DNA from: CAVZMI01 sp050011775
Lineage (GTDB): Bacteria > Bacteroidota > Ignavibacteria > UBA10030 > CAVZMI01
DNA length: 64,000 nucleotides
Reading direction: 5' to 3'
Assembly (NCBI GenBank): GCA_050011775.1
Contig: JBEKIL010000002.1
Location: forward strand, 186,001-250,000
Position numbers and translations under genes: made by a program. Below are positions 51,801 through 59,454 of this stretch, in pieces. How positions within the stretch are numbered: position 1 is the stretch's first letter; every line of letters begins with the position of its first letter. A model generated the notes under the pieces. The model saw only the letters and a list, made by a program, of their open reading frames with translations. It ran no database searches and had not been told where the DNA came from.

Positions 51801-52021
51801 CAAGAACACTGAATACAAAGCTAAGAATGTTATGAGATTGCCGATTTGAGATTGATGATTTATGAGTGGAAGAGGCTTTTTATTTTTCCGACTTAGTTTC
51901 ATTGATTTTTAATATAAATTTGGAAATCGTCAAGTCATAATATCGGATATCTCAAGTCATTTAGTCGTCTTATTTCATCAATCATCAATCATATATCAAA
52001 AATCTCAATAGCAATATTAAT
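51801..52021. other. 221-base spacer between leuA and leuC
   Basis: AT-rich, with direct repeats of the type ATTTGAGATTGATGATTTATGA and TCATCAATCATCAATCATAT. No gene and no clear promoter or terminator seen, so it may still be transcribed through. Confidence 0.5.
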
Positions 52022-53437
52022 ATGAATTCTCCTCGAACAATGTTTCAAAAAATATGGGACTCCCATATCATCATACAGGAACCGAAAGCCCCGGCTGTGC
52101 TTTATATCGACCGGCATTTAATTCATGAAGTGACGTCACCTCAGGCATTTACGGGTTTGCGGGAACGTGGATTGAAAGTCCGACGTCCGGATAAAACGGT
52201 AGCGACGATGGATCACAGTATTCCTACGACGGATCCCTCGCAGCCGATCAGCGACGAGCTCGCAGCGAAACAAATTCAGCAGCTCTATACAAATGCAAAG
52301 GAATTTGGTATCCGGCTGTACGATATGTACAATGCACATCGGGGGATCGTTCATGTGATTGGTCCGGAATTGGGCTACACGTATCCCGGAATGACAATTG
52401 TTTGCGGTGATAGTCATACGTCGACACACGGCGCATTTGGTGCGCTCGCATTTGGCATTGGAACGAGCGAAGTTGAACATGTCCTTGCGACTCAATGCCT
52501 GCTGCAGCGTAAACCAAAGACCTTTGAAGTTCGTGTCGATGGAAAACTTGCTCACGGTGTTTCGGCAAAAGATATTATTTTAAGACTTCTTGCAACTATA
52601 GGTGCCGGAGGAGCGACCGGACATGTGATTGAATATACCGGCGTAGCAATCAAGAATCTCTCGATGGAAGAGCGGATGACAGTGTGCAATATGTCTATCG
52701 AGGGAGGCGCCCGCGCCGGAATGATTGCGCCCGACGATATAACATTCGAATATCTTGCAGGTCGCGAATTTTCTCCAAAGGGCAAGACATGGGAGGAGGC
52801 TGTGAAGAGCTGGAAGCAGCTTCCAACCGATGAAGGAGCTCTATTTGATCGAAGTATTGTCCTTGACGCTTCCTCGATCGAGCCGATGATTACTTATGGA
52901 ACGAGTCCCGGTCAGGGAATGGGAATCAGCGGCCGGATCCCGGAACTTCAAACGATCAGCAATTTATCTCAAAGGCAGGCTCTTGAAAAGGCGCTTGCCT
53001 ATATGGGGCTGAAACCGGGTCAGCGTCTACTCGGTCAGCATATCGATGTCGTATTCATAGGCAGCTGCACGAACGGACGCATCAACGATATGCGGCAAGC
53101 GGCAATGGTGATGAAAGGCCGTAAAATTGCAGCGGGAGTTCGGGTATTGGTTGTTCCCGGTTCACAAGAAGTGAAGAGACAGGCAGAGAAAGAAGGTCTC
53201 GATATCATTTTTAAAAGTGCAGGTGCAGAATGGCGTGAGTCGGGCTGTTCGATGTGCATAGCAATGAACGGCGACCAGCTCGAACCGGGGCAGTACGCCG
53301 TCTCGACCAGCAATCGTAACTTTGAAGGCCGGCAGGGCAAAGGCGGACGTACATTTCTTGCATCGCCGTTGACTGCCGCGGCGGCGGCCGTGACAGGTAC
53401 AGTTACCGACGTGAGGACTCTAATAACCAAAAATTAA
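52022..53437 (+). CDS. leuC: 3-isopropylmalate dehydratase large subunit
   Basis: 471 residues, aconitase fold with [4Fe-4S] cluster. Motifs: VIGPELGYTYPGMTIVCGDSHTSTHGAFG, FIGSCTNGRINDMRQAA (cluster Cys), SGCSMCIAMNGDQLEPGQ (two cluster Cys) and STSNRNFEGRQGKGGRTFLASP. Works with LeuD encoded 40 bases downstream; both also serve the citramalate branch (citraconate hydration). Bacterial long-form LeuC. Confidence 0.96.
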   Translation: MNSPRTMFQKIWDSHIIIQEPKAPAVLYIDRHLIHEVTSPQAFTGLRERGLKVRRPDKTVATMDHSIPTTDPSQPISDELAAKQIQQLYTNAKEFGIRLYDMYNAHRGIVHVIGPELGYTYPGMTIVCGDSHTSTHGAFGALAFGIGTSEVEHVLATQCLLQRKPKTFEVRVDGKLAHGVSAKDIILRLLATIGAGGATGHVIEYTGVAIKNLSMEERMTVCNMSIEGGARAGMIAPDDITFEYLAGREFSPKGKTWEEAVKSWKQLPTDEGALFDRSIVLDASSIEPMITYGTSPGQGMGISGRIPELQTISNLSQRQALEKALAYMGLKPGQRLLGQHIDVVFIGSCTNGRINDMRQAAMVMKGRKIAAGVRVLVVPGSQEVKRQAEKEGLDIIFKSAGAEWRESGCSMCIAMNGDQLEPGQYAVSTSNRNFEGRQGKGGRTFLASPLTAAAAAVTGTVTDVRTLITKN

Positions 53438-53477
53438 ATTCGAAATTCATAATCTAAATAAAAATGTGATTATTGCC

Positions 53478-54071
53478 ATGGGAAAATTTGTTACTTTTAC
53501 ATCTCGTGTTGTTCCATTATTAGCGAATAATATTGACACCGATCAGATCATTCCTGCCCGGTTTTTAAAGGTGACAGATAAGAAGGGACTGGGTGATAAC
53601 CTTTTCTACGATTGGCGTTACCTGCCGGATGGTTCGCCCAATCCTGATTTTATTCTTAACAGGCCTCAAACTGCCGGAGTGCAAATTCTTCTCGCAGGCG
53701 ATAATTTCGGCTGCGGATCGTCGCGTGAACATGCTCCGTGGGCACTGACCGGGTTCGGATTCAAGGTCGTTATCAGTACTTCGTTTGCAGATATTTTTAA
53801 AAACAATGCGTTGAAAAACGGATTACTGCCGATTGTTGTCGAACCTGAGATCCATCAGCAGCTCTGCAACCTGGTCGAGATCAACGGTGCCCTGCAGCTC
53901 AGCATCGATCTTGCTTCGCAGACAGTGACACTTCCGGGCGGAACAAAATTTAGTTTTCCGATTGACGAGTTTTCAAAAACATGTCTATTGAACGGAGTGG
54001 ATGAACTCGGATATATTCTACGTTTCGAAAAAGCAATCAAGGAATACGAAAATAATCATAATGGGAAATAA
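53478..54071 (+). CDS. leuD: 3-isopropylmalate dehydratase small subunit
   Basis: Start at ATG 53478 (MGKFVTFTSRVVPL), the usual LeuD beginning; an in-frame GTG at 53466 is possible. 197 residues. LLANNIDTDQIIPARFLK and GCGSSREHAPWALTGFGFK are family signatures, followed by NALKNGLLPIVVE. Cytoplasmic partner of LeuC. Confidence 0.95.
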   Translation: MGKFVTFTSRVVPLLANNIDTDQIIPARFLKVTDKKGLGDNLFYDWRYLPDGSPNPDFILNRPQTAGVQILLAGDNFGCGSSREHAPWALTGFGFKVVISTSFADIFKNNALKNGLLPIVVEPEIHQQLCNLVEINGALQLSIDLASQTVTLPGGTKFSFPIDEFSKTCLLNGVDELGYILRFEKAIKEYENNHNGK

Positions 54072-54075
54072 TTTT

Positions 54076-54924
54076 ATGAGCGAACGTCAGAGTCAGCGAT
54101 TCAATCAGCGCACTGTGGCAATTCTGGGTGCCGGTAATATGGGAACAGCCTTAATGAAGGGGATTATCAATGCGCAGCTCACACCGCCTCAAAATATTTG
54201 TGCCTGCGATGTCAACACAGAAAAACTGGACCGGCTGAAGGCGGAGTGGAAAATCAACACGACCCTCGATCCAGCGAAAGCCGTCGAGGCGTCCGAGGTA
54301 ATTCTGCTCTGCGTAAAACCGGTCACGCTTCCGAAAATACTTTCACAGATCAAGAGTGTGATTACCGAGAAACAGCTGGTGATTTCAATTGTTGCCGGTG
54401 TAAAGATTGCCTATATCCAGCAGAGTCTCGGGAAGGAAATTGCCATCGTCCGAACCATGCCGAATATAGCGGCAACTGTCGATGAGGGAGCGGCGGCGAT
54501 TTCATTCGGAGAATACGTCTCGCCGGAGCTTCACGAGGTCGCGATAGCAATATTCGAAGCCGTCGGCGAGGTTGTGGTTGTCGCCGAAGAAAATCTCGAT
54601 GCAGTTACCGGCTTAAGCGGCAGCGGTCCGGCATATATTTATATGGTCATCGAGGCGATGATCGACGGCGGCGTGAAAATGGGACTGTCCAGGGATATTG
54701 CTACGAAGCTTGCGATCCAGACTGTTCTCGGCTCGGCAAAACTGGTAAAAGTCTCGGGTCTTCATCCTGCAATCCTCCGGGATCAGGTGACAACACCCGG
54801 CGGCACGACCATAAATGCAATACATGAACTGGAATCCCATGGGCTTCGTTCAATGCTTATTAATGCAGTGACTATAGCTACCCGCCGGTCGGAAGAGCTG
54901 AGCCGGATCGTGAGCAAACATTGA
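54076..54924 (+). CDS. proC: Pyrroline-5-carboxylate reductase
   Basis: Start chosen at ATG 54076 (MSERQSQRF), because GGGA (54063-54066) precedes it at 9 bases and it begins just past the leuD stop (54071); ATG 54061 is also in frame. 282 residues. Last step of proline synthesis. Dinucleotide site VAILGAGNMGTALMKGI, VRTMPNIAATVDEGAAAI, GLSGSGPAYIYMVIEAM, and LRDQVTTPGGTTINAIHELE. Its placement inside the branched-chain cluster is unexpected but translation directly after leuD suggests true co-expression. Confidence 0.94.
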   Translation: MSERQSQRFNQRTVAILGAGNMGTALMKGIINAQLTPPQNICACDVNTEKLDRLKAEWKINTTLDPAKAVEASEVILLCVKPVTLPKILSQIKSVITEKQLVISIVAGVKIAYIQQSLGKEIAIVRTMPNIAATVDEGAAAISFGEYVSPELHEVAIAIFEAVGEVVVVAEENLDAVTGLSGSGPAYIYMVIEAMIDGGVKMGLSRDIATKLAIQTVLGSAKLVKVSGLHPAILRDQVTTPGGTTINAIHELESHGLRSMLINAVTIATRRSEELSRIVSKH

Positions 54925-55313
54925 AAAGAAAAGGAAAAATTAAAAAGGAAAAATTAAAAAGTAAATGAAATAGAGAGGGAAACGCTCCTCGTCATGCCGA
55001 GTCCCGCCCTTCGGGCGGGAAGGCATGCTAAAAAAACTATTCTCAAGAAAAGGGAAAAAGATACAAGAGAGATCGAGAGTGAGAAGAATTTTAATAATAC
55101 CAAAGGTGGAGAGTCCCGTAGGGACGGAATATTGGTAGAAAGGCATAATTTAAAAAAGGAAAGAGCTCCGTTAGGAGCGACATATTAATAACAGTAAAAA
55201 AGCAAAAGTAAAAAGGAAATTTAATTCAAAAGCTCCGGGAAACCGCATTCATTCTTTTGAATGTATTTACAACTTGAATTACAAAATAAAATCATAAAGG
55301 AGTAACGAAGACA
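54925..55313. other. 389-base spacer between proC and the leuB paralogue
   Basis: Holds A-rich sequence, a CCCGCCC-TTC-GGGCGGG hairpin (~55004-55020), and two members of the short-palindrome family: GTCCC-GTA-GGGAC (55113-55125) and GCTCC-GTTA-GGAGC (55165-55178), both followed by an ATATT-like tail. GGAG lies ~10 bases before ATG 55314. No gene. Confidence 0.6.
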
Positions 55314-56375
55314 ATGTCAAAGAAATACAACATTGCAGTCCTTGGCGGCGACGGTACCGGTCCGGAAGTTATCCGTGAGGGAATCAAGGTTTTAGAAGCT
55401 GCGGCAAAAAAACACTCGATCAAGCTCGAATGGATTCACTACGATCTGGGCGGCGAGCGCTATAAACGCACAAGCGAGATATTACCTGATAGCGTTATCT
55501 CCGAGTTGCGTAAGCTCGACGCCATCTATCTCGGTGCCATCGGCCACCCGGACGTGAAACCCGGAATCCTGGAAAAAGGACTGCTGCTCCGTCTGCGCTT
55601 TGAATTGGATCAATATATTAACCTGCGCCCCGTGAAGTTGTATCCTAATGTGGAGACTCCGCTCAAGGATAAACGACCTCAGGATATCGATTTCGTAGTG
55701 GTCAGAGAGAATACCGAAGGATTATATACCGGAGCAGGCGGTGTGCTTCGCAAAGGTACGTCAAACGAAGTTGCCGTACAGGAATCCATCAACACGCGTA
55801 TGGGAGTGGAGCGCTGCGTTCGCTATGCTTTCGAAGCGACAAAGAAACGCAACAAACGGAAAAAGCTGACCCTTTGCGGAAAAACAAATGTGCTGACATT
55901 CGCCTTCGATTTATGGGAACGTACTTTCTATGAAGTAGCAAAAGAATACCCGGATATACAGACCGACTACGCTCATGTCGATGCGACTACGATGTGGATG
56001 GTGAAGAATCCGGAATGGTTCGACGTTATCGTAACTGATAATATGTTTGGCGACATCATTACAGATTTGGGCGCTATGATTCAAGGCGGAATGGGTATTG
56101 CGGCAGGCGGAAATATCAACCCGAAAGGTGTTTCGATGTTCGAACCGATAGGCGGATCGGCCCCGAAGTATACAGGGAAAAACGTCATCAATCCGATGGC
56201 GGCTATCTGTGCCGGAGGGATGTTGTTGGAAACCCTCGGCGAACAGGCGTCCGGTCAGGATGTAGAACAGGCGGTAATTGAAGCACTCAGCAGCGGCAAG
56301 ATAAAGAGTCTCGCTGCCGGTAAGATGGGTATGGGTACTTCCGAAGTCGGCGACCTCATTGCCAGTCTGGTATAG
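55314..56375 (+). CDS. Isopropylmalate dehydrogenase, actinobacterial-type paralogue
   Basis: 353 residues of the isocitrate/isopropylmalate dehydrogenase family: AVLGGDGTGPEVIREGIKVL, VVRENTEGLYTGAGG (the ENTEGLY form resembles actinobacterial LeuB and tartrate/homoisocitrate dehydrogenases, unlike FRELTGGIYFG in the second copy), CGKTNVLTFAFDLW, TDNMFGDIITDLGAMIQGG and FEPIGGSAPKYTGK. With a canonical leuB 500 bases downstream, it may be the dehydrogenase of the citramalate branch (3-methylmalate) or a second isopropylmalate enzyme; the choice is inference. Preceded by a repeat-rich spacer, so it may have its own promoter. Confidence 0.88.
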   Translation: MSKKYNIAVLGGDGTGPEVIREGIKVLEAAAKKHSIKLEWIHYDLGGERYKRTSEILPDSVISELRKLDAIYLGAIGHPDVKPGILEKGLLLRLRFELDQYINLRPVKLYPNVETPLKDKRPQDIDFVVVRENTEGLYTGAGGVLRKGTSNEVAVQESINTRMGVERCVRYAFEATKKRNKRKKLTLCGKTNVLTFAFDLWERTFYEVAKEYPDIQTDYAHVDATTMWMVKNPEWFDVIVTDNMFGDIITDLGAMIQGGMGIAAGGNINPKGVSMFEPIGGSAPKYTGKNVINPMAAICAGGMLLETLGEQASGQDVEQAVIEALSSGKIKSLAAGKMGMGTSEVGDLIASLV

Positions 56376-56883
56376 GAGAACGAATTCAAATTTGTCACTT
56401 TCTTTTTGAAAAGAAAGTGATCCGCCTCTGTTTGTGCCAAATGGCAATGGGTACATATATTGCCATTTTAGGACACCCCATAGGGGTGGCCTATTTGTAG
56501 AACTCTTAACAGCGATCAAAACTGTAGCACCGTAGGTGCGACCTATCTAATATATGTTTTGTCCATTCAATCTGTTCTGTGATAGGTCGCTCCTGACGGA
56601 GCTCGAATATTCTTCTTCTATATGGTTTTCTACAAGGAGGCCGTCCCTACGGGACTAAGGAGAGTTCAGTATCTTAGATCTTCGTCAATCTTAACGTAGA
56701 CTGCCATTTGGCATTATCGAAGGTGGACGCTCCAGCGATTTTGTCGTCGAGGAATTATTTACTTTAGAATAATCACCATTATTTTTATCAAGCCCACCTT
56801 TTTTCAATCGATGGAAAAATCCTTTTTAAGGCATTAGTATCGTAGATATATGTATTATGATTAGACATAGATAGAGAAAATCG
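56376..56883. other. 508-base spacer with clustered short palindromes
   Basis: No gene. Contains a 12-bp hairpin TCACTTTCTTTT/AAAAGAAAGTGA (56395-56420), then CACCCC-ATA-GGGGTG (56474-56488), GCACC-GTA-GGTGC (56527-56539), GCTCC-TGAC-GGAGC (56589-56602) and GTCCC-TAC-GGGAC (56643-56655). All are members of one repeat family also seen at 35.6-36.0 and 55.1 kb. Confidence 0.65.
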
Positions 56884-57936
56884 ATGAATGCAAATATAAT
56901 TTTACTCCCCGGGGACGGGATCGGACCCGAGGTTGTTGCCCAGGCGGTTCGTGTTTTGCAGAAGTTAGCATTACAGGGGAAGCATACATTTTCTGAACGG
57001 CTGGTTGGCGGTTGTTCCATCGACCGGATCGGCGTACCTATCACCGATGAAATTCTGGCAGATTGTAAAGCGGCGGATGCCGTATTGCTGGGTGCCGTGG
57101 GTGGACCGAAGTGGGATAATAATCCGCCCGAGACGAAACCTGAAAAAGCACTTCTCGCCCTGCGCAAAGAATTGGCTCTCTATGCCAATTTGCGACCTGT
57201 AAAAGTTTTTAAGCGATTGATTTATTCTTCGACGCTGAAACCCGAGATACTCGACGGTGTCGATATTCTGATGTTCCGTGAATTGACCGGCGGTATTTAT
57301 TTCGGACCTCCGCGCGGATTCGAGATACGCGACGGGGAAGAGGTTGGTTTCAACACACTTTTATATTCCGAATCGGAAGTGCGGCGCATTGCAACATGTG
57401 CTTTCGAGGCCGCTCGTAAAAGGCGGAAAAAAGTGTGTTCTGTCGATAAAGCGAACATCCTGGAGACGTCGCAATTATGGCGTAAGGTTGTTATCAAAAT
57501 CGCATCGGAATATCCCGATGTCGAGCTTACCCATCTGTTGGTCGACAACTGTGCATTGCAGCTAATCCGCAACCCAAAGCAGTTCGATGTTATTCTCACC
57601 GACAATATGTTTGGTGATATATTGAGTGATGAAGCAGCGATGCTGACAGGTTCAATCGGGATGCTTCCGTCTGCGAGTCTCGGTGGGAAGGTTGCACTTT
57701 ATGAACCGATTCATGGATCAGCACCCGATATAGCCGGGGAAAATATTGCCAACCCGATCGGGACGATTCTGTCTGCCGCAATGATGCTGCGCTATTCATT
57801 TCATCTTGAAAAAGAAGCAATCGCTGTTGAACAAGCTGTTGAGAAGGCAATTGAACAAGGGTATCGCACTGCTGATCTCGGGGGGAAGATAGGGACAAAA
57901 GAGATGGGTGATGCAGTGATTGCAAATATTGTGTAG
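56884..57936 (+). CDS. leuB: 3-isopropylmalate dehydrogenase (canonical)
   Basis: 350 residues. ILLPGDGIGPEVVAQAVRVL, GAVGGPKWDNNPP, LLALRKELALYANLRPVKVF, FRELTGGIYFGPPRG, SVDKANILETSQLWRKV, LLVDNCALQLIRNPKQFDVILTDNMFGDILSDEAAMLTGS and YEPIHGSAPDIAGENIANPIGTI are the standard LeuB motifs. Oxidative decarboxylation of isopropylmalate to 2-oxoisocaproate with NAD. Stands at the end of the cluster. Confidence 0.96.
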   Translation: MNANIILLPGDGIGPEVVAQAVRVLQKLALQGKHTFSERLVGGCSIDRIGVPITDEILADCKAADAVLLGAVGGPKWDNNPPETKPEKALLALRKELALYANLRPVKVFKRLIYSSTLKPEILDGVDILMFRELTGGIYFGPPRGFEIRDGEEVGFNTLLYSESEVRRIATCAFEAARKRRKKVCSVDKANILETSQLWRKVVIKIASEYPDVELTHLLVDNCALQLIRNPKQFDVILTDNMFGDILSDEAAMLTGSIGMLPSASLGGKVALYEPIHGSAPDIAGENIANPIGTILSAAMMLRYSFHLEKEAIAVEQAVEKAIEQGYRTADLGGKIGTKEMGDAVIANIV

Positions 57937-57998
57937 TACTTGCTTCTGAAAAGTTTTTCAGGTAAATTTTAACGCAATTTTAATTCAGCTAAATACCC

Positions 57999-58039
57999 GG
58001 AGAGGTGGGTGAGATGGCTGAAACCAATCCCGATTTGGC
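57999..58039 (+). pseudogene. 5' fragment of a tRNA-Ser
   Basis: GGAGAGGTGGGTGAG and GGCTGAAACCA reproduce the acceptor and D-arm of the intact tRNA-Ser downstream, but the anticodon arm is replaced by TCCCGATTTGG (58028-58038), which recurs inverted at 58175-58185. No 3' half follows before the intact gene. Confidence 0.55.
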
Positions 58040-58063
58040 ACTCTCTACCTAATTAGTAACTTT

Positions 58064-58153
58064 GGAGAGGTGGGTGAGTGGCTCAAACCAGCGGTTTGCT
58101 AAACCGCCGTAGGGTGTATAGCTCTACCGAGAGTTCGAATCTCTCCCTCTCCG
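58064..58153 (+). tRNA. tRNA-Ser(GCU)
   Basis: 90 bases. Acceptor GGAGAGG/CCTCTCC, anticodon arm GCGGT-TTGCTAA-ACCGC with anticodon GCT, long variable arm GTAGGGTGTATAGCTCTAC, T arm GAGAG-TTCGAAT-CTCTC, discriminator G. Reads AGC/AGU codons. The sequence after it (CAATATGAGTTGCGGAG) pairs with its 3' end CTCCGCAA. Confidence 0.93.
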
Positions 58154-58185
58154 CAATATGAGTTGCGGAGGGTACCAAATCGGGA

Positions 58186-58282
58186 CTAAACCGTCGTAGG
58201 GTACAGCGAGCCGCTTTTTGGCAAGCAGTCCCGCTTGCGGGATAAAACTCTACCGAGGGTTCGAATCCCTCCCTCTCCGCAA
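58186..58282 (+). pseudogene. Interrupted 3' portion of a tRNA-Ser copy
   Basis: CTAAACCGTCGTAGGGT (58186-58202) matches the anticodon-3' region of the intact gene with one change; then 45 bases (with hairpin GCAAGC/GCTTGC) replace the 6 bases expected in the variable arm; then CTCTACC through CCTCTCCGCAA (58248-58282) matches the T arm and acceptor with two changes. These two changes (A to G, T to C) are paired in the T stem. The 5' half is missing. Confidence 0.55.
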
Positions 58283-58321
58283 GACTACGCCCCACAGAAA
58301 AACTGTGGGGCTTCGTCTTGC
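58279..58321. repeat. Strong hairpin after the tRNA-Ser locus
   Basis: GCAAGAC (58279-58285) pairs with GTCTTGC (58315-58321) and GCCCCACAG (58289-58297) with CTGTGGGGC (58303-58311), loop of five A. Confidence 0.7.
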
Positions 58322-58334
58322 AGGCTTAAACTAT

Positions 58335-58370
58335 GCCCCATCCCGAAACAACAGGATGGGGCTTTTTATT
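58335..58370 (+). terminator. Rho-independent terminator of the tRNA-Ser locus
   Basis: GCCCCATCC (58335-58343) pairs with GGATGGGGC (58354-58362), followed by TTTTTATT. Confidence 0.85.
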
Positions 58371-58578
58371 CAACGAAGTTCACCGACCCGTCCGCAGGAA
58401 CGAAGTGTAGGCGGAAGGTGAATGTAGTTGAACGTCTTGCAGACCCTGGTCGACGAAGCTCCGCAGGAGCGTAGTCGACCCTCTCCGCTCAAAGTCGATT
58501 CAAAAAAGAACTGGCTTTTTTATTATTTATGATACGATAAATCATATCTTTTAGATTGACTAATAATAATTGCTATTG
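58371..58578. other. Spacer between tRNA locus and vapC
   Basis: Contains inverted motifs around GTTCACC/GGTGAA and GGTCGACGAAGCTCC with GGAGCGTAGTCGACC (58449-58482). No gene. Confidence 0.5.
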
Positions 58579-58977
58579 TTAAATCCACCTAATCCTAACA
58601 ACCTTCTCAACCTGCTTAAACTCTTTATCACCCGTCACCAACTCACTTTTTTTCTTCATCGCAAGTGCAGCAGCAAAGCAATCTGCATATGACATGCGGT
58701 TATTGGCCTTTAATTGAGCTGCCTGAAGCGCAAGTTCTTTATTAACATCGATGATCTGAATGGGAAGAGCTCTCATCGCATCCTCCGCAAGCCGGGCCTT
58801 TTGTTCACCGCCGGTTCGCCACGCTGTATATATTACTTCTCCCCAATTGACGACACAAAGAAAAGTCTCGTGATTCTTCGAGACGCACTCTTCAAAAATT
58901 TTTGCCACCGATTCATAACCCGTTTGACGCTGTAAGTATGTTATAACGGCATAACTGTCAAGAACGGTCGTTTTCAT
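58579..58977 (-). CDS. vapC: PIN-domain toxin (VapC-like ribonuclease)
   Basis: 132 residues on the reverse strand. PIN-fold acidic residues: VLDSYAVITYL (Asp), VNWGEVIYTAW (Glu), MSYADCFAAALAM (Asp) and ELVTGDKEFKQVE (Asp). Such toxins cleave RNA, often tRNA. It overlaps the antitoxin gene upstream by 4 bases, the usual vapBC order. Located next to a damaged tRNA-Ser locus. Confidence 0.88.
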   Translation of the reverse strand: MKTTVLDSYAVITYLQRQTGYESVAKIFEECVSKNHETFLCVVNWGEVIYTAWRTGGEQKARLAEDAMRALPIQIIDVNKELALQAAQLKANNRMSYADCFAAALAMKKKSELVTGDKEFKQVEKVVRIRWI

Positions 58978-59204
58978 AGATCACGCTCACGTTTCTTATC
59001 TTCTGCAAGAGATTTCAACATATCGCCGTCGGTTCCGAGTATTCCGGCTAATGTATCGAAATAATTCTGATTGAGCGGCTGTATGATCAGTTTACCGTTT
59101 TGTTCTATGAAGGCGACCTTCGTTCCCTTCTTGATATTGAACTTCTGGCGTATTTTTGATGGGACCACAACTTGCCCCTTCGTTGTTACTACCGACGTTT
59201 CCAT
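58974..59204 (-). CDS. vapB: AbrB/MazE-type antitoxin
   Basis: 76 residues, reverse strand. Swapped-hairpin DNA-binding domain: SVVTTKGQVVVPSKIRQKFNIKKGTKVAFIEQNGKLIIQPL. C-terminal ~30 residues (DTLAGILGTDGDMLKSLAEDKKRERDL) would block the toxin. AAAAAGGAG precedes the ATG. Expected to repress its own promoter. Confidence 0.87.
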   Translation of the reverse strand: METSVVTTKGQVVVPSKIRQKFNIKKGTKVAFIEQNGKLIIQPLNQNYFDTLAGILGTDGDMLKSLAEDKKRERDL

Positions 59205-59224
59205 TGTATTACTCCTTTTTTCTA

Positions 59225-59253
59225 ATAATACGAAATTATCGGAGGTAAGTCAA
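59225..59253 (-). promoter_or_regulatory. Promoter of vapBC
   Basis: On the reverse strand: -35 TTGACT (59248-59253), 17-base spacer, -10 TATTAT (59225-59230). It is 21 bases before the antitoxin ATG. Confidence 0.7.
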
Positions 59254-59454
59254 ATAAAAATTAGTAATACATAAAATTATAACGTACTACAGAGTTCAAT
59301 ATGGATTAGGGCAGGTTATTGATATATGTCCTCTGCCATATTCTCGTACATGCTTGTACGAAAAGCACTTATGAAAGATCAAATTAATAAATAGACTATA
59401 GAAATAGCGAAGAGTTTTATTTATCTTTTACAGACTTATCTTTTGGAGGGCTTT

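Noticed and set aside
58218..58474. Short + strand frames over the tRNA-Ser fragments and terminator
   Set aside because: They translate tRNA and hairpin sequence.
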